Positions 54,439-63,744 of a DNA stretch of 64,000 nucleotides are shown here, piece by piece. A model generated the notes under the pieces. It was not told the DNA's origin, ran no database searches, and saw nothing but the letters and a program-made list of their open reading frames with translations. Each line of letters opens with the position of its first letter. The first letter of the stretch is position 1. This DNA is from Bacteroidota bacterium. GTDB lineage: Bacteria; Bacteroidota; Bacteroidia; Chitinophagales; Chitinophagaceae. Location of the stretch: assembly GCA_005882315.1 (NCBI GenBank), contig VBAR01000001.1, positions 62,001 through 126,000 of the forward strand, given 5' to 3'. The translations under genes were made by a program, and so were the position numbers.

Positions 54439-56265
54439 ATGAAGCAATATTCACGGATTTTCACCTATCTCAGGGGTTATAAAGGAAAGATCGGACTTTA
54501 TTTTCTTTGTACACTGCTTAGTATTTTTTTCTCCATTGTATCCATCGGTATGCTGATGCCTTTTTTGGATTTGATCTTTACTAATCCCGACCCCGCCTGT
54601 GCTACCTGTAACATGATGGGTAAACATAGCGGCAATGCTGTCATTGATAGTGTAAAAACATTCCTAAATACATCTTTAGACAAAAATGGGAAAATAACAA
54701 CGCTTGGTATTATCTGTGTGTTGATGGTGATCTTTATTATTCTCAAAAACCTGTTTCTCTATCTTTCTTATTATATACTCAACCCGCTAAAGAATAAAAT
54801 CGTTAATCATCTTCGTGAAGATCTGTATGACAAAATACTGAAGTTGCCTATTGGATATTTTAACGAAAAAAGAAAAGGCGACCTGATGAGTCGTATGACC
54901 AATGATGTAGCCGAAGTAGAAGCATCTGTTGTGGGTACACTGGAAGGATGGATACGGGACCCGTTGACAATAATTGTTACACTGATCGTACTTTTTATAA
55001 TCAGCCCGCAGCTTACATTATTTCTTTTATTATTGATCCCTGTTTTAGGATTAGTTATAGGACGCATTACACGGTCTTTAAAAAAACAATCGCAGTTAGT
55101 TGCTGATAAATATGGAGAAACACTTTCTACGCTGGATGAAACATTAGGTGGGTTACGTGTTATCAAGGCTTTTAACATTGAAAGAATTTTAAGAGGCAGA
55201 TATTTTTCTGCTAATGAAGATCTCTTGCAGGCAAAAAATAATATCAGTAAAAAAAGGGACTTGGCATCGCCTCTTTCAGAAGTGATGGGAGTCATGTTAT
55301 TCACAGCCATTTTATATTATGGAGGTCGGCTGGTGCTGAATAATGAAATTGCATTGGAAGCATCTGCATTTCTTGGCTATCTCGGTATCTTTTACAATAT
55401 CATCAATCCTGCAAAAGCGTTGTCAACTTCTTTCAGCAATATGCGCAAAGGAGCCGCAGCCATTAACCGTATTGAAGAAATACTGAAAACACCTGTTACA
55501 GTTGATGATAATGTAAATGGCAAACAACTAAAATCTTTTGAAGAAAATATTGAATTCCGTCATGTAAGGTTTGCTTATGAAGATGCGGTGATACTCGATG
55601 ATATTAATCTTGTTGTTGGAAAAGGAAAGACAATTGCATTGGTAGGTTCAAGTGGAGCAGGTAAATCAACATTAGCTGACCTGGTTCCACGTTTTCATGA
55701 TGTAACAGGTGGAGAAGTATTGATAGATGGAATGAATATTAAAGATTTTGCTTTGCAATCTGTCCGCAACCAGATGAGCATTGTAACGCAGGAACCGATC
55801 TTATTCAATGATACAATAGCTAATAATATCAAACTCGGCAAGCCCGATGCAACTGAAGAAGAAATTATCAATGCAGCAAAGGTTGCTAATGCACACCAGT
55901 TTATCATCAATAAAGAAAATGGTTATGATACCAATATCGGCGACCGCGGCAGTAAACTCAGTGGCGGCGAAAGACAAAGATTGACTATTGCAAGAGCTGT
56001 TTTAAAAAATCCCCCGGTATTAATTCTTGATGAAGCCACTTCATCACTCGATACAGAAAGTGAACGCTTAGTACAAGATGCAATTAATAATATGATGCAG
56101 AACCGTACCAGTATTGTAATTGCCCATCGCCTCAGTACCATTCGCCATGCAGATGAAATTATTGTTTTACAAAAAGGAAAGATCGTGGAAAGAGGTAATC
56201 ATGAAGAGTTGCTTGCGCAAAATGGATTTTATAGAAAGTTGGTGGAGATGCAGGAAGTGAGGTAA
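54439..56265 (+). CDS. MsbA-like ABC exporter (fused permease and ATPase)
   Basis: The 608 residues comprise six transmembrane helices (about 20-320) and an ATPase domain (about 365-608). The ATPase has Walker A GSSGAGKST (K409), signature LSGGERQR (507-514), Walker B LILDEATSSLD and the H-loop IVIAHRLSTI. MsbA family members flip lipid A or other lipids or drugs. An inserted loop between the first two helices holds a CATC pair (near residue 54), a small possible disulfide. The gene is divergent from rbfA (83-base spacer) and convergent with the acyl-CoA dehydrogenase, the spacer holding a long inverted repeat. Confidence 0.92.
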   Translation: MKQYSRIFTYLRGYKGKIGLYFLCTLLSIFFSIVSIGMLMPFLDLIFTNPDPACATCNMMGKHSGNAVIDSVKTFLNTSLDKNGKITTLGIICVLMVIFIILKNLFLYLSYYILNPLKNKIVNHLREDLYDKILKLPIGYFNEKRKGDLMSRMTNDVAEVEASVVGTLEGWIRDPLTIIVTLIVLFIISPQLTLFLLLLIPVLGLVIGRITRSLKKQSQLVADKYGETLSTLDETLGGLRVIKAFNIERILRGRYFSANEDLLQAKNNISKKRDLASPLSEVMGVMLFTAILYYGGRLVLNNEIALEASAFLGYLGIFYNIINPAKALSTSFSNMRKGAAAINRIEEILKTPVTVDDNVNGKQLKSFEENIEFRHVRFAYEDAVILDDINLVVGKGKTIALVGSSGAGKSTLADLVPRFHDVTGGEVLIDGMNIKDFALQSVRNQMSIVTQEPILFNDTIANNIKLGKPDATEEEIINAAKVANAHQFIINKENGYDTNIGDRGSKLSGGERQRLTIARAVLKNPPVLILDEATSSLDTESERLVQDAINNMMQNRTSIVIAHRLSTIRHADEIIVLQKGKIVERGNHEELLAQNGFYRKLVEMQEVR

Positions 56266-56328
56266 GATGATAGTTTTTCAGATAATAGATGATAATTCAA
56301 TCCTATAAACAACTATCATCTATTATCT
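56265..56328. repeat. Inverted repeat between convergent genes
   Basis: AGATAATAGATGATA (56280-56294) is perfectly inverted at 56314-56328. An overlapping pair AGATGATAGTT/AACTATCATCT (56265-56275 with 56311-56321) competes with it. It may act as a bidirectional terminator, although no long T-run follows. It is built of GATAATA/GATGATA units like a simple repeat. Confidence 0.75.
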
Positions 56329-56340
56329 ATCAGTTATCAT

Positions 56341-57480
56341 CTACTTCAAAACCTCTCTCGAAATAACAACCTTCTGTATCTCACTCGTCCCCTCGCCTAT
56401 TGTACAGAGTTTTGAATCACGGTAAAATTTCTCCACCGGAAAATCTTTGGTATAACCATAGCCGCCAAAAACCTGTACCGCATCATTCGCAACTTTTACA
56501 GAGACTTCACTTGCATAATATTTTGCCATGGCCGCTTCCTTGGTCATTGGTTTATTGCGGTTTTTCAGATCACATGCCTGCATGATCAGCAACTCTGATG
56601 CAGCAATCTCTGTTGCCATATCTGCCAGTTTAAATGATATACCCTGGAAATTCGAGATCGGCTGGTCAAACTGGTAACGTTCCTGTGAGTATTTAAGTGC
56701 AGCTTCATAAGCACCTTTTGCAATACCTAATGCCAGTGATGCAATTGAAATTCTTCCACCATCTAATACTTTCAGCGATTGTTTAAACCCATCACCTACT
56801 TTACCCAAACGATTTGCATCAGGTATCCTGCAATTATCAAAGATCATTTCCGCCGTTTCACTTGCCCGCATACCCAGTTTGTTTTCTTTTTTACCACCGC
56901 TAAAGCCCGGCGTTCCTTTCTCCACAACAAATGATGTTGCATTATTCTTAGATCTTGGTTCACCGGTACGGCAAACCACTACAGCTATATCTCCACTTTT
57001 ACCATGAGTGATCCAGTTCTTTGTTCCATTGATGATCCAATCATTTCCATCTTTCACAGCCGTACATTTCATATTGCCGGCATCACTGCCGGTATTCGCT
57101 TCTGTCAATCCCCATGCACCGATCCATTCTGCAGTTGCCAGTTTGGGTAAATATTTTTTCTTCTGCTCTTCGTTTCCAAAAGATAAAATATGACCAGTAC
57201 ATAAAGAATTATGCGCAGCTACACTCAGGCCAATTGAACCGCATACTTTGGCTATTTCTTCGATCACGACTTTATATTCAAAATAACCAAGACCCGAGCC
57301 GCCGTACTGTTCAGGTACCAGCACACCCATCATTCCGAGTTTACCCAATTCTTTAAAAGTCTGAACCGGGAACTCCTGGGTTTCGTCCCATTCCATTACA
57401 TGTGGTTTGATATGCTGGTTGGCAAAATCTTTTGCGGCTTGTGCTATCTGTTGTGTTATTTCTGAAAGTTGAAAATTCAT
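56341..57480 (-). CDS. Acyl-CoA dehydrogenase
   Basis: This FAD-dependent enzyme oxidises acyl-CoA to enoyl-CoA, passing electrons to electron-transfer flavoprotein. The 379 residues match the family: PEQYGGSGLGYFEYKVVIEE, TEANTGSDAGNMKCTA, IFDNCRIPDANRLGKVGDG, and the C-terminal QVFGGYGYTKDFPVEKFYRD followed by IGEGTSEIQ, whose glutamate is the usual base in short/medium-chain enzymes. Substrate length or branching is not determined. It is transcribed alone. A PhnP-like hydrolase gene follows upstream on the same strand with a 77-base spacer. Confidence 0.94.
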   Translation of the reverse strand: MNFQLSEITQQIAQAAKDFANQHIKPHVMEWDETQEFPVQTFKELGKLGMMGVLVPEQYGGSGLGYFEYKVVIEEIAKVCGSIGLSVAAHNSLCTGHILSFGNEEQKKKYLPKLATAEWIGAWGLTEANTGSDAGNMKCTAVKDGNDWIINGTKNWITHGKSGDIAVVVCRTGEPRSKNNATSFVVEKGTPGFSGGKKENKLGMRASETAEMIFDNCRIPDANRLGKVGDGFKQSLKVLDGGRISIASLALGIAKGAYEAALKYSQERYQFDQPISNFQGISFKLADMATEIAASELLIMQACDLKNRNKPMTKEAAMAKYYASEVSVKVANDAVQVFGGYGYTKDFPVEKFYRDSKLCTIGEGTSEIQKVVISREVLK

Positions 57481-57557
57481 AGATGATCAATGGCATTATA
57501 TTATTAAGTCTGCAAAGAAAAGGAATTTTATCAGAAACCTAACAATCGTTAGGAAAA

Positions 57558-58343
57558 TTAAACCTTGGTGAACTCCAAATGCAACCCATCATACGATAAA
57601 TGAATTCCATCTGGCAGTTCTGATTCCACTTCTTCATGCAGGCCCATTTGGTGAGAAATGTGGGTAAAATAGGCAGTTGGAACTTTTAATCCCTGTACTA
57701 TTTCGATGGCTTCTCCCAAACTGAAATGAGAAATATGTGATTGTTTACGCAATGCATTTACAACCATTACCTCACTTCCACGGATCTTGTCCAACTCACT
57801 TTCTTCTATCCTGTTTGCATCGGTGATATAAGTAAATTTTCCGAACCGGAAACCCAGCACCGGCATTTTCAAATGCCAGGTAAGAACCGGCATCACTGGA
57901 ATATCACCGATAAAAAAAGGTTCTTCTGTAATCGTATTTAAATTCAATTCAGGCACACCTGGATATTTAGTATCGGAAAAAGCATAATAAAATTCACGGC
58001 GTAATGCTTCTTCAGTAAGCGAATTAGCATATAGTTCCATCGTCTTCTTCTGAAAAAAATTATAAGCCTTTACATCATCCAATCCTGCTACATGATCCTT
58101 ATGCGGATGAGTAAACAATACTCCATCTAATTTTTTTACTTTATAACGGAGCATCTGTTCCCGGAAATCCGGGCCGGTATCAACAACAAAAGTTGTGGTG
58201 GCTGATTCAACGAGTATACTGCACCGTAATCGTTTGTCTTTTGAATTGGTTGAAGTGCAAACCGGGCATTCACATGCAATCATCGGTATGCCTGTACTTG
58301 TACCGGTGCCGAGTATAGTTATTGTTAAAGGGGGACATATCAC
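57558..58343 (-). CDS. PhnP-like metallo-beta-lactamase-fold hydrolase
   Basis: The 261 residues carry the metal site HPHKDH (H79, H81, D83, H84) in the context FTHPHKDHVAGLDD. The N-terminal ITILGTGTSTGIPMIACECP with cysteines 24, 26 and 29 (a likely structural zinc site), and KDKRLRCSILVES, resemble PhnP-type cyclic phosphodiesterases. The true role is uncertain because no phosphonate genes are nearby. A conserved-looking late histidine lies in AYFTHISHQMG. The gene's upstream spacer is a simple AT-rich repeat. Confidence 0.85.
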   Translation of the reverse strand: MICPPLTITILGTGTSTGIPMIACECPVCTSTNSKDKRLRCSILVESATTTFVVDTGPDFREQMLRYKVKKLDGVLFTHPHKDHVAGLDDVKAYNFFQKKTMELYANSLTEEALRREFYYAFSDTKYPGVPELNLNTITEEPFFIGDIPVMPVLTWHLKMPVLGFRFGKFTYITDANRIEESELDKIRGSEVMVVNALRKQSHISHFSLGEAIEIVQGLKVPTAYFTHISHQMGLHEEVESELPDGIHLSYDGLHLEFTKV

Positions 58344-58345
58344 TC

Positions 58346-58388
58346 AGCAAATGTAAAATGCAAAATGAAGAATGTAAAATGTAAAACG
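58346..58388. repeat. AT-rich simple repeat (AAATGTAAAATG-type units)
   Basis: The spacer upstream of the PhnP-like gene is made of degenerate (A)nATG(T/C)-like units (AAATGTAAAATGCAAAATGA). Similar low-complexity spacers occur at 4930-4965 and 63741-63816. Confidence 0.7.
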
Positions 58389-58390
58389 GC

Positions 58391-58672
58391 TTAGGCTCCG
58401 TTATTCTCAGCTTCCAGTTTTGAAATAATACTGGCGTAGAGCTTTTTTGATTCTTCTGAAAGCATTTCCTGGTTTATTGTCAGTTGAGGGATCAGGTCCA
58501 GCATGGTATTAATGCGGCCTTCAACCTGCAGGAATTTATTAAGGACCACTACCTTTCTTGCTTCAAGAATGCAATAGCCGCTTTGGAAATTACCTCGTTC
58601 ATAGCGCAGCACATAGCCGGTTTCTTCAACGACGGCTTCTAACTTATCGAGAGTTGTTTGAGTGTATTTCAT
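58391..58672 (-). CDS. Small protein of unknown function
   Basis: I do not recognise a family. With the start at 58672 (MKYTQTTLDKLEAVVEETGY) it has 93 residues; the frame stays open to 58771, but the extra 33 residues overlap the next gene's upstream region and look unlike a protein start. It has one charged N-terminal helix, then alternating strands (YVLRYERGNFQSGYCILE, ARKVVVLNKFLQVEG) and a C-terminal helix, suggesting a small alpha/beta fold. There is no signal peptide. It is divergent from the DUF3857 gene. Confidence 0.7.
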   Translation of the reverse strand: MKYTQTTLDKLEAVVEETGYVLRYERGNFQSGYCILEARKVVVLNKFLQVEGRINTMLDLIPQLTINQEMLSEESKKLYASIISKLEAENNGA

Positions 58673-58803
58673 TTTTGCTTTTTCCCTTTTAGAAGGATTA
58701 CCAGAATAAACAAAATTAACCTTACAAGGGCTTATATAGTACGACCCAGACAATGATTTTTCCACAATCATTTCTTATTTTAGAATATTCATTTGACCAC
58801 TAC

Positions 58804-60756
58804 ATGAGGAAACTAATCACAACTCTTATTCTTATTACATTTTTTACCCAAATCTACTCCCAGAAAGAACTACCTGAATTTGGCAAACCCGATATGAAGG
58901 AATTGTTGATGAAGGACTGTGAGTTTGAACCGGGAGTCTCAGCGATGAAGATCTTGAAATATGAATATGTTGATCTTGTATCTGATAATGATTGGTCGGT
59001 ACGTACTGAAAAATGGGAACGTGTAAAAATATTGAGCCAGGCTGGGTACTCGTTTGCCGATATTGAAATCCCCTTTGCAAAAAAAAATAAAATAAAAAAA
59101 CTGGTAGCCTATATCTATACCCTTGATGAGTCAGGCAAGATCACAACTGAAGAAATTGACAGTGATGACATCTTTAAAAAATCAGATAAAAAGAAAAAAA
59201 AGGGTTCACTTGTTTTTACATTTCCCGGTGTAAAACCCGGCTGCGTGATTGAATATAAATACACAGAACTCGAAAAAGAACCTTATTACAGTGATACTAA
59301 GTTTTTTCAGGATGTGATACCTGTTCAGTTGTGTATTTTTAAATTGGCCCATAATTCTGAATATATAAAAGCAAACCTGACCTTTATCGGTGGCGATGAA
59401 AATCTCGAATCCCGTATAGAAGAAAAAACCCCGGTCGAATATAAAAACACACAAACTATAACTGGAACCAATATCAACTCATTCAGAGATGAACCTTTGA
59501 TGAGTGCTGTAAAAGATAACCTCCAGTATATGACTTTAAGGTTTGAATACCGGGCAGATTGGAGGGATTCGCTTCTTAAGAAATATCCCGATCAAAATTT
59601 ATTGTGGGAAGCCATTGACAGTTGGTTGATAAATCATCCCAATTTCGGCGAACAAATTAAGAAAAAAGTTGCCGGTACCGGATCACTTATTGACTCGGCA
59701 AAAAAAATAAAAGATATAGCCAGTAAAGTTGAATTGATATATAAATCGGTCAGGGATAGAATTTCATGGAACAATGAATCCAATATTTTTGCTGAAAGTA
59801 TTGACCGTGCCTGGAAAACAGCCATAGGTAGCAATGCCGAAATAAATCTCTTGTTGCTGAACCTGCTTAGAAAATCTGGTGTAAATAGTTTTCCTGTTAT
59901 TGTTCGTTCCCGCGAATATGGTAAAGCAAACATGCTTTTGTATTCAATAAGCCAATTTAATAATGTAAATGTGGTTGTATTCAATGGAGAAAACTTTTAT
60001 ATACTGGATGCAACCAAGAAACACCTTTCTTATAATACACCTCCGTTTGAAGTACTGAATAGAAATGTGTTGCTTATAGATGCCGCAAGTACCAAATGGC
60101 TAAACATTGTAGATGATCGTCCTTTTTTAAAACAAACCATTTCGATAAAGGCAGCTGTGGACAGTTCGGGACAAATAAAGGGTGACGCATTTGTTTCCTT
60201 TTTCGATTACTTGAAGGATTTTAAGCTTACGGAAAAAGAAGAAGGGGAAAAAATTATGGCGCAGGAAGAAAAAGATTTTATTAACAGAAGCCCGGTTGAT
60301 ATAAAAATTGACAGCCTTATTGAAGATGCACCTCCCAATGAGTTATTACCACTTAACCACCGATTTGCTTTTACTTACAACCCTGAATCAACTGATGATT
60401 TTTTGTTTATAGATCCATTCTTTTTATCGCCTTTTCGAAAAAATCCATTCACTGATTCTATTCGACGAACTGATATTGATTTTGGAAGTAACCAGTATTA
60501 TAATATTTACGTACATCTTACCATACCAGAAAATTACAGAATAGAAGGGGTGCCCAAATCCCTTATTGTTATTTCAAGTGACTCAACTATTATTTTTAAA
60601 AGACAAATATTACAGGAAGACAATATCCTTGTATTTAAACATAGTTTTGAGGTTAAAAGAGCTGAGTTTTCAAAGGAGGAATATTTCCCTTTACATGATA
60701 TTTTCAGAAAAATGTATGGAGCAATAAAAGAACAACTAATACTTAAGAAAAAGTAA
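58804..60756 (+). CDS. Exported DUF3857 / transglutaminase-like protein with altered catalytic position
   Basis: With the start at 58804 (MRKLITTLILITFFTQIYS) the protein has 650 residues and a signal peptide; an upstream ATG at 58753 would bury it. Residues ~45-260 fit DUF3857 and ~290-410 a transglutaminase-like domain (VELIYKSVRDRISWNNES, INLLLLNLLRKSGVNSFPV, FYILDATKK). The catalytic cysteine position of GxCxE reads GSNAEIN (N344), so cross-linking activity is unlikely; many Bacteroidota relatives show a similar change as I recall it. The remainder is a beta-rich C-terminal region. Role unknown. It is convergent with porX, 3 bases apart. Confidence 0.82.
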   Translation: MRKLITTLILITFFTQIYSQKELPEFGKPDMKELLMKDCEFEPGVSAMKILKYEYVDLVSDNDWSVRTEKWERVKILSQAGYSFADIEIPFAKKNKIKKLVAYIYTLDESGKITTEEIDSDDIFKKSDKKKKKGSLVFTFPGVKPGCVIEYKYTELEKEPYYSDTKFFQDVIPVQLCIFKLAHNSEYIKANLTFIGGDENLESRIEEKTPVEYKNTQTITGTNINSFRDEPLMSAVKDNLQYMTLRFEYRADWRDSLLKKYPDQNLLWEAIDSWLINHPNFGEQIKKKVAGTGSLIDSAKKIKDIASKVELIYKSVRDRISWNNESNIFAESIDRAWKTAIGSNAEINLLLLNLLRKSGVNSFPVIVRSREYGKANMLLYSISQFNNVNVVVFNGENFYILDATKKHLSYNTPPFEVLNRNVLLIDAASTKWLNIVDDRPFLKQTISIKAAVDSSGQIKGDAFVSFFDYLKDFKLTEKEEGEKIMAQEEKDFINRSPVDIKIDSLIEDAPPNELLPLNHRFAFTYNPESTDDFLFIDPFFLSPFRKNPFTDSIRRTDIDFGSNQYYNIYVHLTIPENYRIEGVPKSLIVISSDSTIIFKRQILQEDNILVFKHSFEVKRAEFSKEEYFPLHDIFRKMYGAIKEQLILKKK

Positions 60757-60759
60757 TCC

Positions 60760-62316
60760 CTACTTACTCTGCATCTTTATCACCGGCACTATCATCTCTT
60801 CAAGGCTCACACCGCCGTGTTGAAAAGTATTACGGTAATAATTCACATAGTGATTGTAATTATTCGGGTAGCATAAGAAATTATCTTCCCTTGCAAAAAT
60901 GAAAGATGAATTTACAGTTGGTACAGGCAAACCTGCTTCTCTCGGGTCACGGAAAGCCAATACTTCTTTTGGTTCATAATTCAGATTGCGCCCATGTTTA
61001 TAGCGTAGGTTGGCAGTCGTTTGCTTATCACCAATTACTTTACTCGGCGTTTTTACACGAATGCTTCCATGGTCAGTTGCCAAAACAACCTTGATATTTT
61101 TATCAGCGATCTTTTTTAATGCCTGGTGTAACGGTGAATGTTCGAACCAGCTCGTAGTAATGCTGCGATAACTCATTTCATCGCCAGCAAGTTCCTTCAG
61201 CACTTCCATTTCCGTTCTTGCATGGCTTAGCATATCTACAAAATTATAAACGATAACGTTGATATCATTATTCAGCAGGTTATGAATATTATTGAGCAGA
61301 TCAATACCCGCCTGGTTATTCGTCACTTTTGTATAAGTCACTTTCAGATCATCTCTCTTCAATCTTTTTAGTTGTGCCCGGAAAAATTTTTCTTCATGTA
61401 GGTTCTTTCCGCCTTCTTCTTCATCGTTTTTCCATTCGGCTTGAAATTGTTTTTCAATTTCAGCCGGCAGCATACCGGCAAAGATGGCATTGCGGGCATA
61501 TTGTGTAGCCGTTGGCAGTATTGAATAAAAACTATCTTCTTCCAGTATGCGGAAACTCTCGGCAAAAATGGGCTGAATGGATTTCCATTGATCAAAACGA
61601 AGATTATCGATCAATACAAAAAATAAAGGTGTGCCCTTCTCTGCATGCGGCAGAACTTTAAACTGAAACAAATTATGGCTCATCACCGGCGCATCAGCAC
61701 TCTTTGGATTCACCCATGATGCATAATTCCTTGAAACGAACTTAAAGAACTCGGTATTGGCTTCACTTTTTTGTGACTGCAATACTTCACGCATTTCAGG
61801 ACTGTCACTTTTCGCCATCTCCAGTTCCCAATACACCAGCTTTTTATAAATATCCATCCATTCGTTATGATCGGGATTACTGTTCAATACCATAAACAGG
61901 TTACGAAACTGTTGCTGGTAAGCCGTTGTCGTCTTTTCAGAAACCAGTCTTTTATTGTCAATAATTTTTTTAAGGCTCAACCAAACCTGGTTGGGATTGA
62001 CCGGTTTAATGAGATAATCGCTGATCTGTGAACCGATCGCATCATCCATCAGGTTTTCCTCTTCATTCTTTGTAATAAGTACAATGGGTATTTGTTGATT
62101 GACCTCTTTGATCTTTGCCAGTGTTTCTAATCCTGTAAGTCCCGGCATACTTTCATCCATCAACACCACATCTACCAGGTTTTCTTTTACAAAATCAATA
62201 GCATCAAAGCCATTTGTAACGGTATTCACTTCATAACCCTTCCCTTCCAGGAAAAGTTTTTGTGATTGCAGACTTTCTATTTCATCATCCACCCAGAGAA
62301 TTTTTGCTAATGCCAT
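60760..62316 (-). CDS. porX: PorX, T9SS response regulator with PglZ phosphodiesterase domain
   Basis: PorX regulates T9SS genes and, from published work, its PglZ domain cleaves oligonucleotide phosphodiesters. The 518 residues equal the known length. The receiver domain (1-120) has D10/D11 (WVDDE), phosphoacceptor D54 (VVLMDESMPG) and K104 (YLIKPV). A helical linker follows, then the alkaline phosphatase-like PglZ domain with metal-site segments LIDNLRFDQW, SILPTATQYARNAIFAG, ATDHGSIRV and QHGGVSLEEMIVPVI. No porY kinase or sigP is near. It lies about 56 kb from sprA in the window, so the two T9SS genes are not a cluster. Confidence 0.96.
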   Translation of the reverse strand: MALAKILWVDDEIESLQSQKLFLEGKGYEVNTVTNGFDAIDFVKENLVDVVLMDESMPGLTGLETLAKIKEVNQQIPIVLITKNEEENLMDDAIGSQISDYLIKPVNPNQVWLSLKKIIDNKRLVSEKTTTAYQQQFRNLFMVLNSNPDHNEWMDIYKKLVYWELEMAKSDSPEMREVLQSQKSEANTEFFKFVSRNYASWVNPKSADAPVMSHNLFQFKVLPHAEKGTPLFFVLIDNLRFDQWKSIQPIFAESFRILEEDSFYSILPTATQYARNAIFAGMLPAEIEKQFQAEWKNDEEEGGKNLHEEKFFRAQLKRLKRDDLKVTYTKVTNNQAGIDLLNNIHNLLNNDINVIVYNFVDMLSHARTEMEVLKELAGDEMSYRSITTSWFEHSPLHQALKKIADKNIKVVLATDHGSIRVKTPSKVIGDKQTTANLRYKHGRNLNYEPKEVLAFRDPREAGLPVPTVNSSFIFAREDNFLCYPNNYNHYVNYYRNTFQHGGVSLEEMIVPVIKMQSK

Positions 62317-62391
62317 TCGGAGTATGTTTATAATTTATTGCTTTTTGTTTAAGACCACCGGCTACATTGCAACTATTGAACCATTGTTGCG

Positions 62392-62406
62392 TCCGCCTTT
62401 GGCGGA
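62392..62406. repeat. Short hairpin repeat (TCCGCC TTT GGCGGA)
   Basis: Perfect 6-bp arms with a 3-base loop in the spacer between porX and the HD gene, 17 bases from the next palindrome. GC-rich palindromes in such AT-rich spacers may be protein-binding or mobile-repeat remnants. Confidence 0.6.
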
Positions 62407-62422
62407 TCATCTTTCTGTAACC

Positions 62423-62434
62423 CGATAGCTATCG
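62423..62434. repeat. Palindromic repeat, copy 3 (CGATAGCTATCG)
   Basis: Perfect 12-base palindrome, the core of the copies at 6990 and 11830, in the porX-HD divergent spacer. Confidence 0.65.
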
Positions 62435-62481
62435 TGTCTATTCATCAATCGTCAAAAGTAGCTTATTAGTTTTATGGTTAG

Positions 62482-62489
62482 TACATTTG
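62482..62489 (+). promoter_or_regulatory. Candidate -7 promoter box for the HD gene (TACATTTG)
   Basis: TACATTTG matches TAnnTTTG exactly, 40 bases before the ATG at 62530. No TTG at the expected -33 position. Confidence 0.4.
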
Positions 62490-62529
62490 TCGCCAGCCTC
62501 AGTGGCTCCTTTAACAAACTCACAACAGC

Positions 62530-63744
62530 ATGAGCACAGTTCGCAAAATCATCAACGACCCCGTACATGGTTTTATTACTATTGATCACCCGTTGATTTT
62601 GCAGGTTATTTCACATCCCTGGTACCAGCGACTGCGCAATATTCATCAGATGGCTTTTGCGCATTTGGTTTACCCGGGAGCCAAACATAGCAGGTTACAT
62701 CATTCACTCGGCGCTTATCATCTTATGCGTATTGCACTAAATGAACTAAAAAGCAAAGGCACTGAGATAACTGCTGAAGAAGAACTGGGAGCAAAGATTG
62801 CCATATTACTGCATGATATCGGCCATGGCCCTTATTCTCATGCCTTGGAATTTGAACTGCTGAAAGATATTCATCATGAACAGATCTCTTTGCTCATAAT
62901 GAAAAAGATGAATGAAGAATTCAAAGGACAATTACAGACGGCCATAGATATTTTCACTAATAAACACCCTAAAAAATTTATTTACCAGCTCATCAGCGGG
63001 CAAATGGATGTAGATCGTTTGGATTATTTATCCCGTGACAGCTTTTTTACTGGTGTTGCTGAAGGAGTGATAGGTCATGACCGCATTTTAAAAATGCTGA
63101 TAGTTCATAATGGTGAATTAATGATTGAGGAAAAAGCTATTTACTCTATTGAAAAGTTTTTAGTGTCGCGAAGGCTAATGTATTGGCAGGTTTACTTACA
63201 TAAAACAGTCCTTGCATCAGAAAATTTGCTGGTAAAGATCATACATCGTGCAAAAGAGCTTATCAAAAACGGTGTACAGGTGTCTGCTGCTACCGATGAT
63301 CTAAATTTCTTTCTGCATCAATCAGGGCCTGTCGATCTTGAAAACCATTTAGATAAATTCTGTAGGCTTGATGATGTGGATGTACTCGCAACGATCAAAA
63401 ATTGGTGCAGCCATCCGGATAAAATATTGTCAGCCCTTTGCCATTTTATTGTAGAAAGAAAACTGCTGAAAGTAAAACTGCAGGCAGAACCGATCGATGA
63501 AAAATTTATTGCAGAAAAGAAAAAAGAAGCCGCAAAGCAATTTGGTATAACGGAAGAAGAAACAAACTATTTTGTATTCACAGGAGAAGCTGTAAATACC
63601 ACGTATAACCCGATCGAGGAGAAAATAAATATTCTGTTCAAAGACGGAACTGTTAAAGATATTTCACAGGTTGATAATGCACTTATTCATCATCATTTGT
63701 CAGCCCCTGTTAAAAAATATTACATTTGCTACTCACGGGTTTAA
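62530..63744 (+). CDS. HD-domain phosphohydrolase (dGTPase-like)
   Basis: The 404 residues match the HD superfamily proteins related to dGTP triphosphohydrolases: KIINDPVHGFITID at the N-terminus, metal ligands H58 region (SRLHHSLG), H95-D96 (LLHDIGHGPYSH) and a later aspartate in QMDVDRLDYLSRD. Relatives hydrolyse dNTPs or unknown nucleotides. The C-terminal half is helical, with charged tail YYICYSRV. It precedes lpxD by 73 bases. An HD-lpxD neighbourhood recurs in Bacteroidota as I recall it, but shared function is unclear. Confidence 0.88.
   Translation: MSTVRKIINDPVHGFITIDHPLILQVISHPWYQRLRNIHQMAFAHLVYPGAKHSRLHHSLGAYHLMRIALNELKSKGTEITAEEELGAKIAILLHDIGHGPYSHALEFELLKDIHHEQISLLIMKKMNEEFKGQLQTAIDIFTNKHPKKFIYQLISGQMDVDRLDYLSRDSFFTGVAEGVIGHDRILKMLIVHNGELMIEEKAIYSIEKFLVSRRLMYWQVYLHKTVLASENLLVKIIHRAKELIKNGVQVSAATDDLNFFLHQSGPVDLENHLDKFCRLDDVDVLATIKNWCSHPDKILSALCHFIVERKLLKVKLQAEPIDEKFIAEKKKEAAKQFGITEEETNYFVFTGEAVNTTYNPIEEKINILFKDGTVKDISQVDNALIHHHLSAPVKKYYICYSRV

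Noticed and set aside
54807-55310. 167-residue reading frame on the minus strand
   Set aside because: Antisense to the transmembrane half of the MsbA-like exporter; composition and lack of motifs mark it as a shadow.
58673-58771. Upstream extension of the small protein ending at 58391
   Set aside because: Overlaps the divergent gene's promoter region and lacks protein-like composition; the start at 58672 is preferred.
58753-58803. N-terminal extension of the DUF3857 protein
   Set aside because: It would bury a clear signal peptide that begins at the ATG at 58804.
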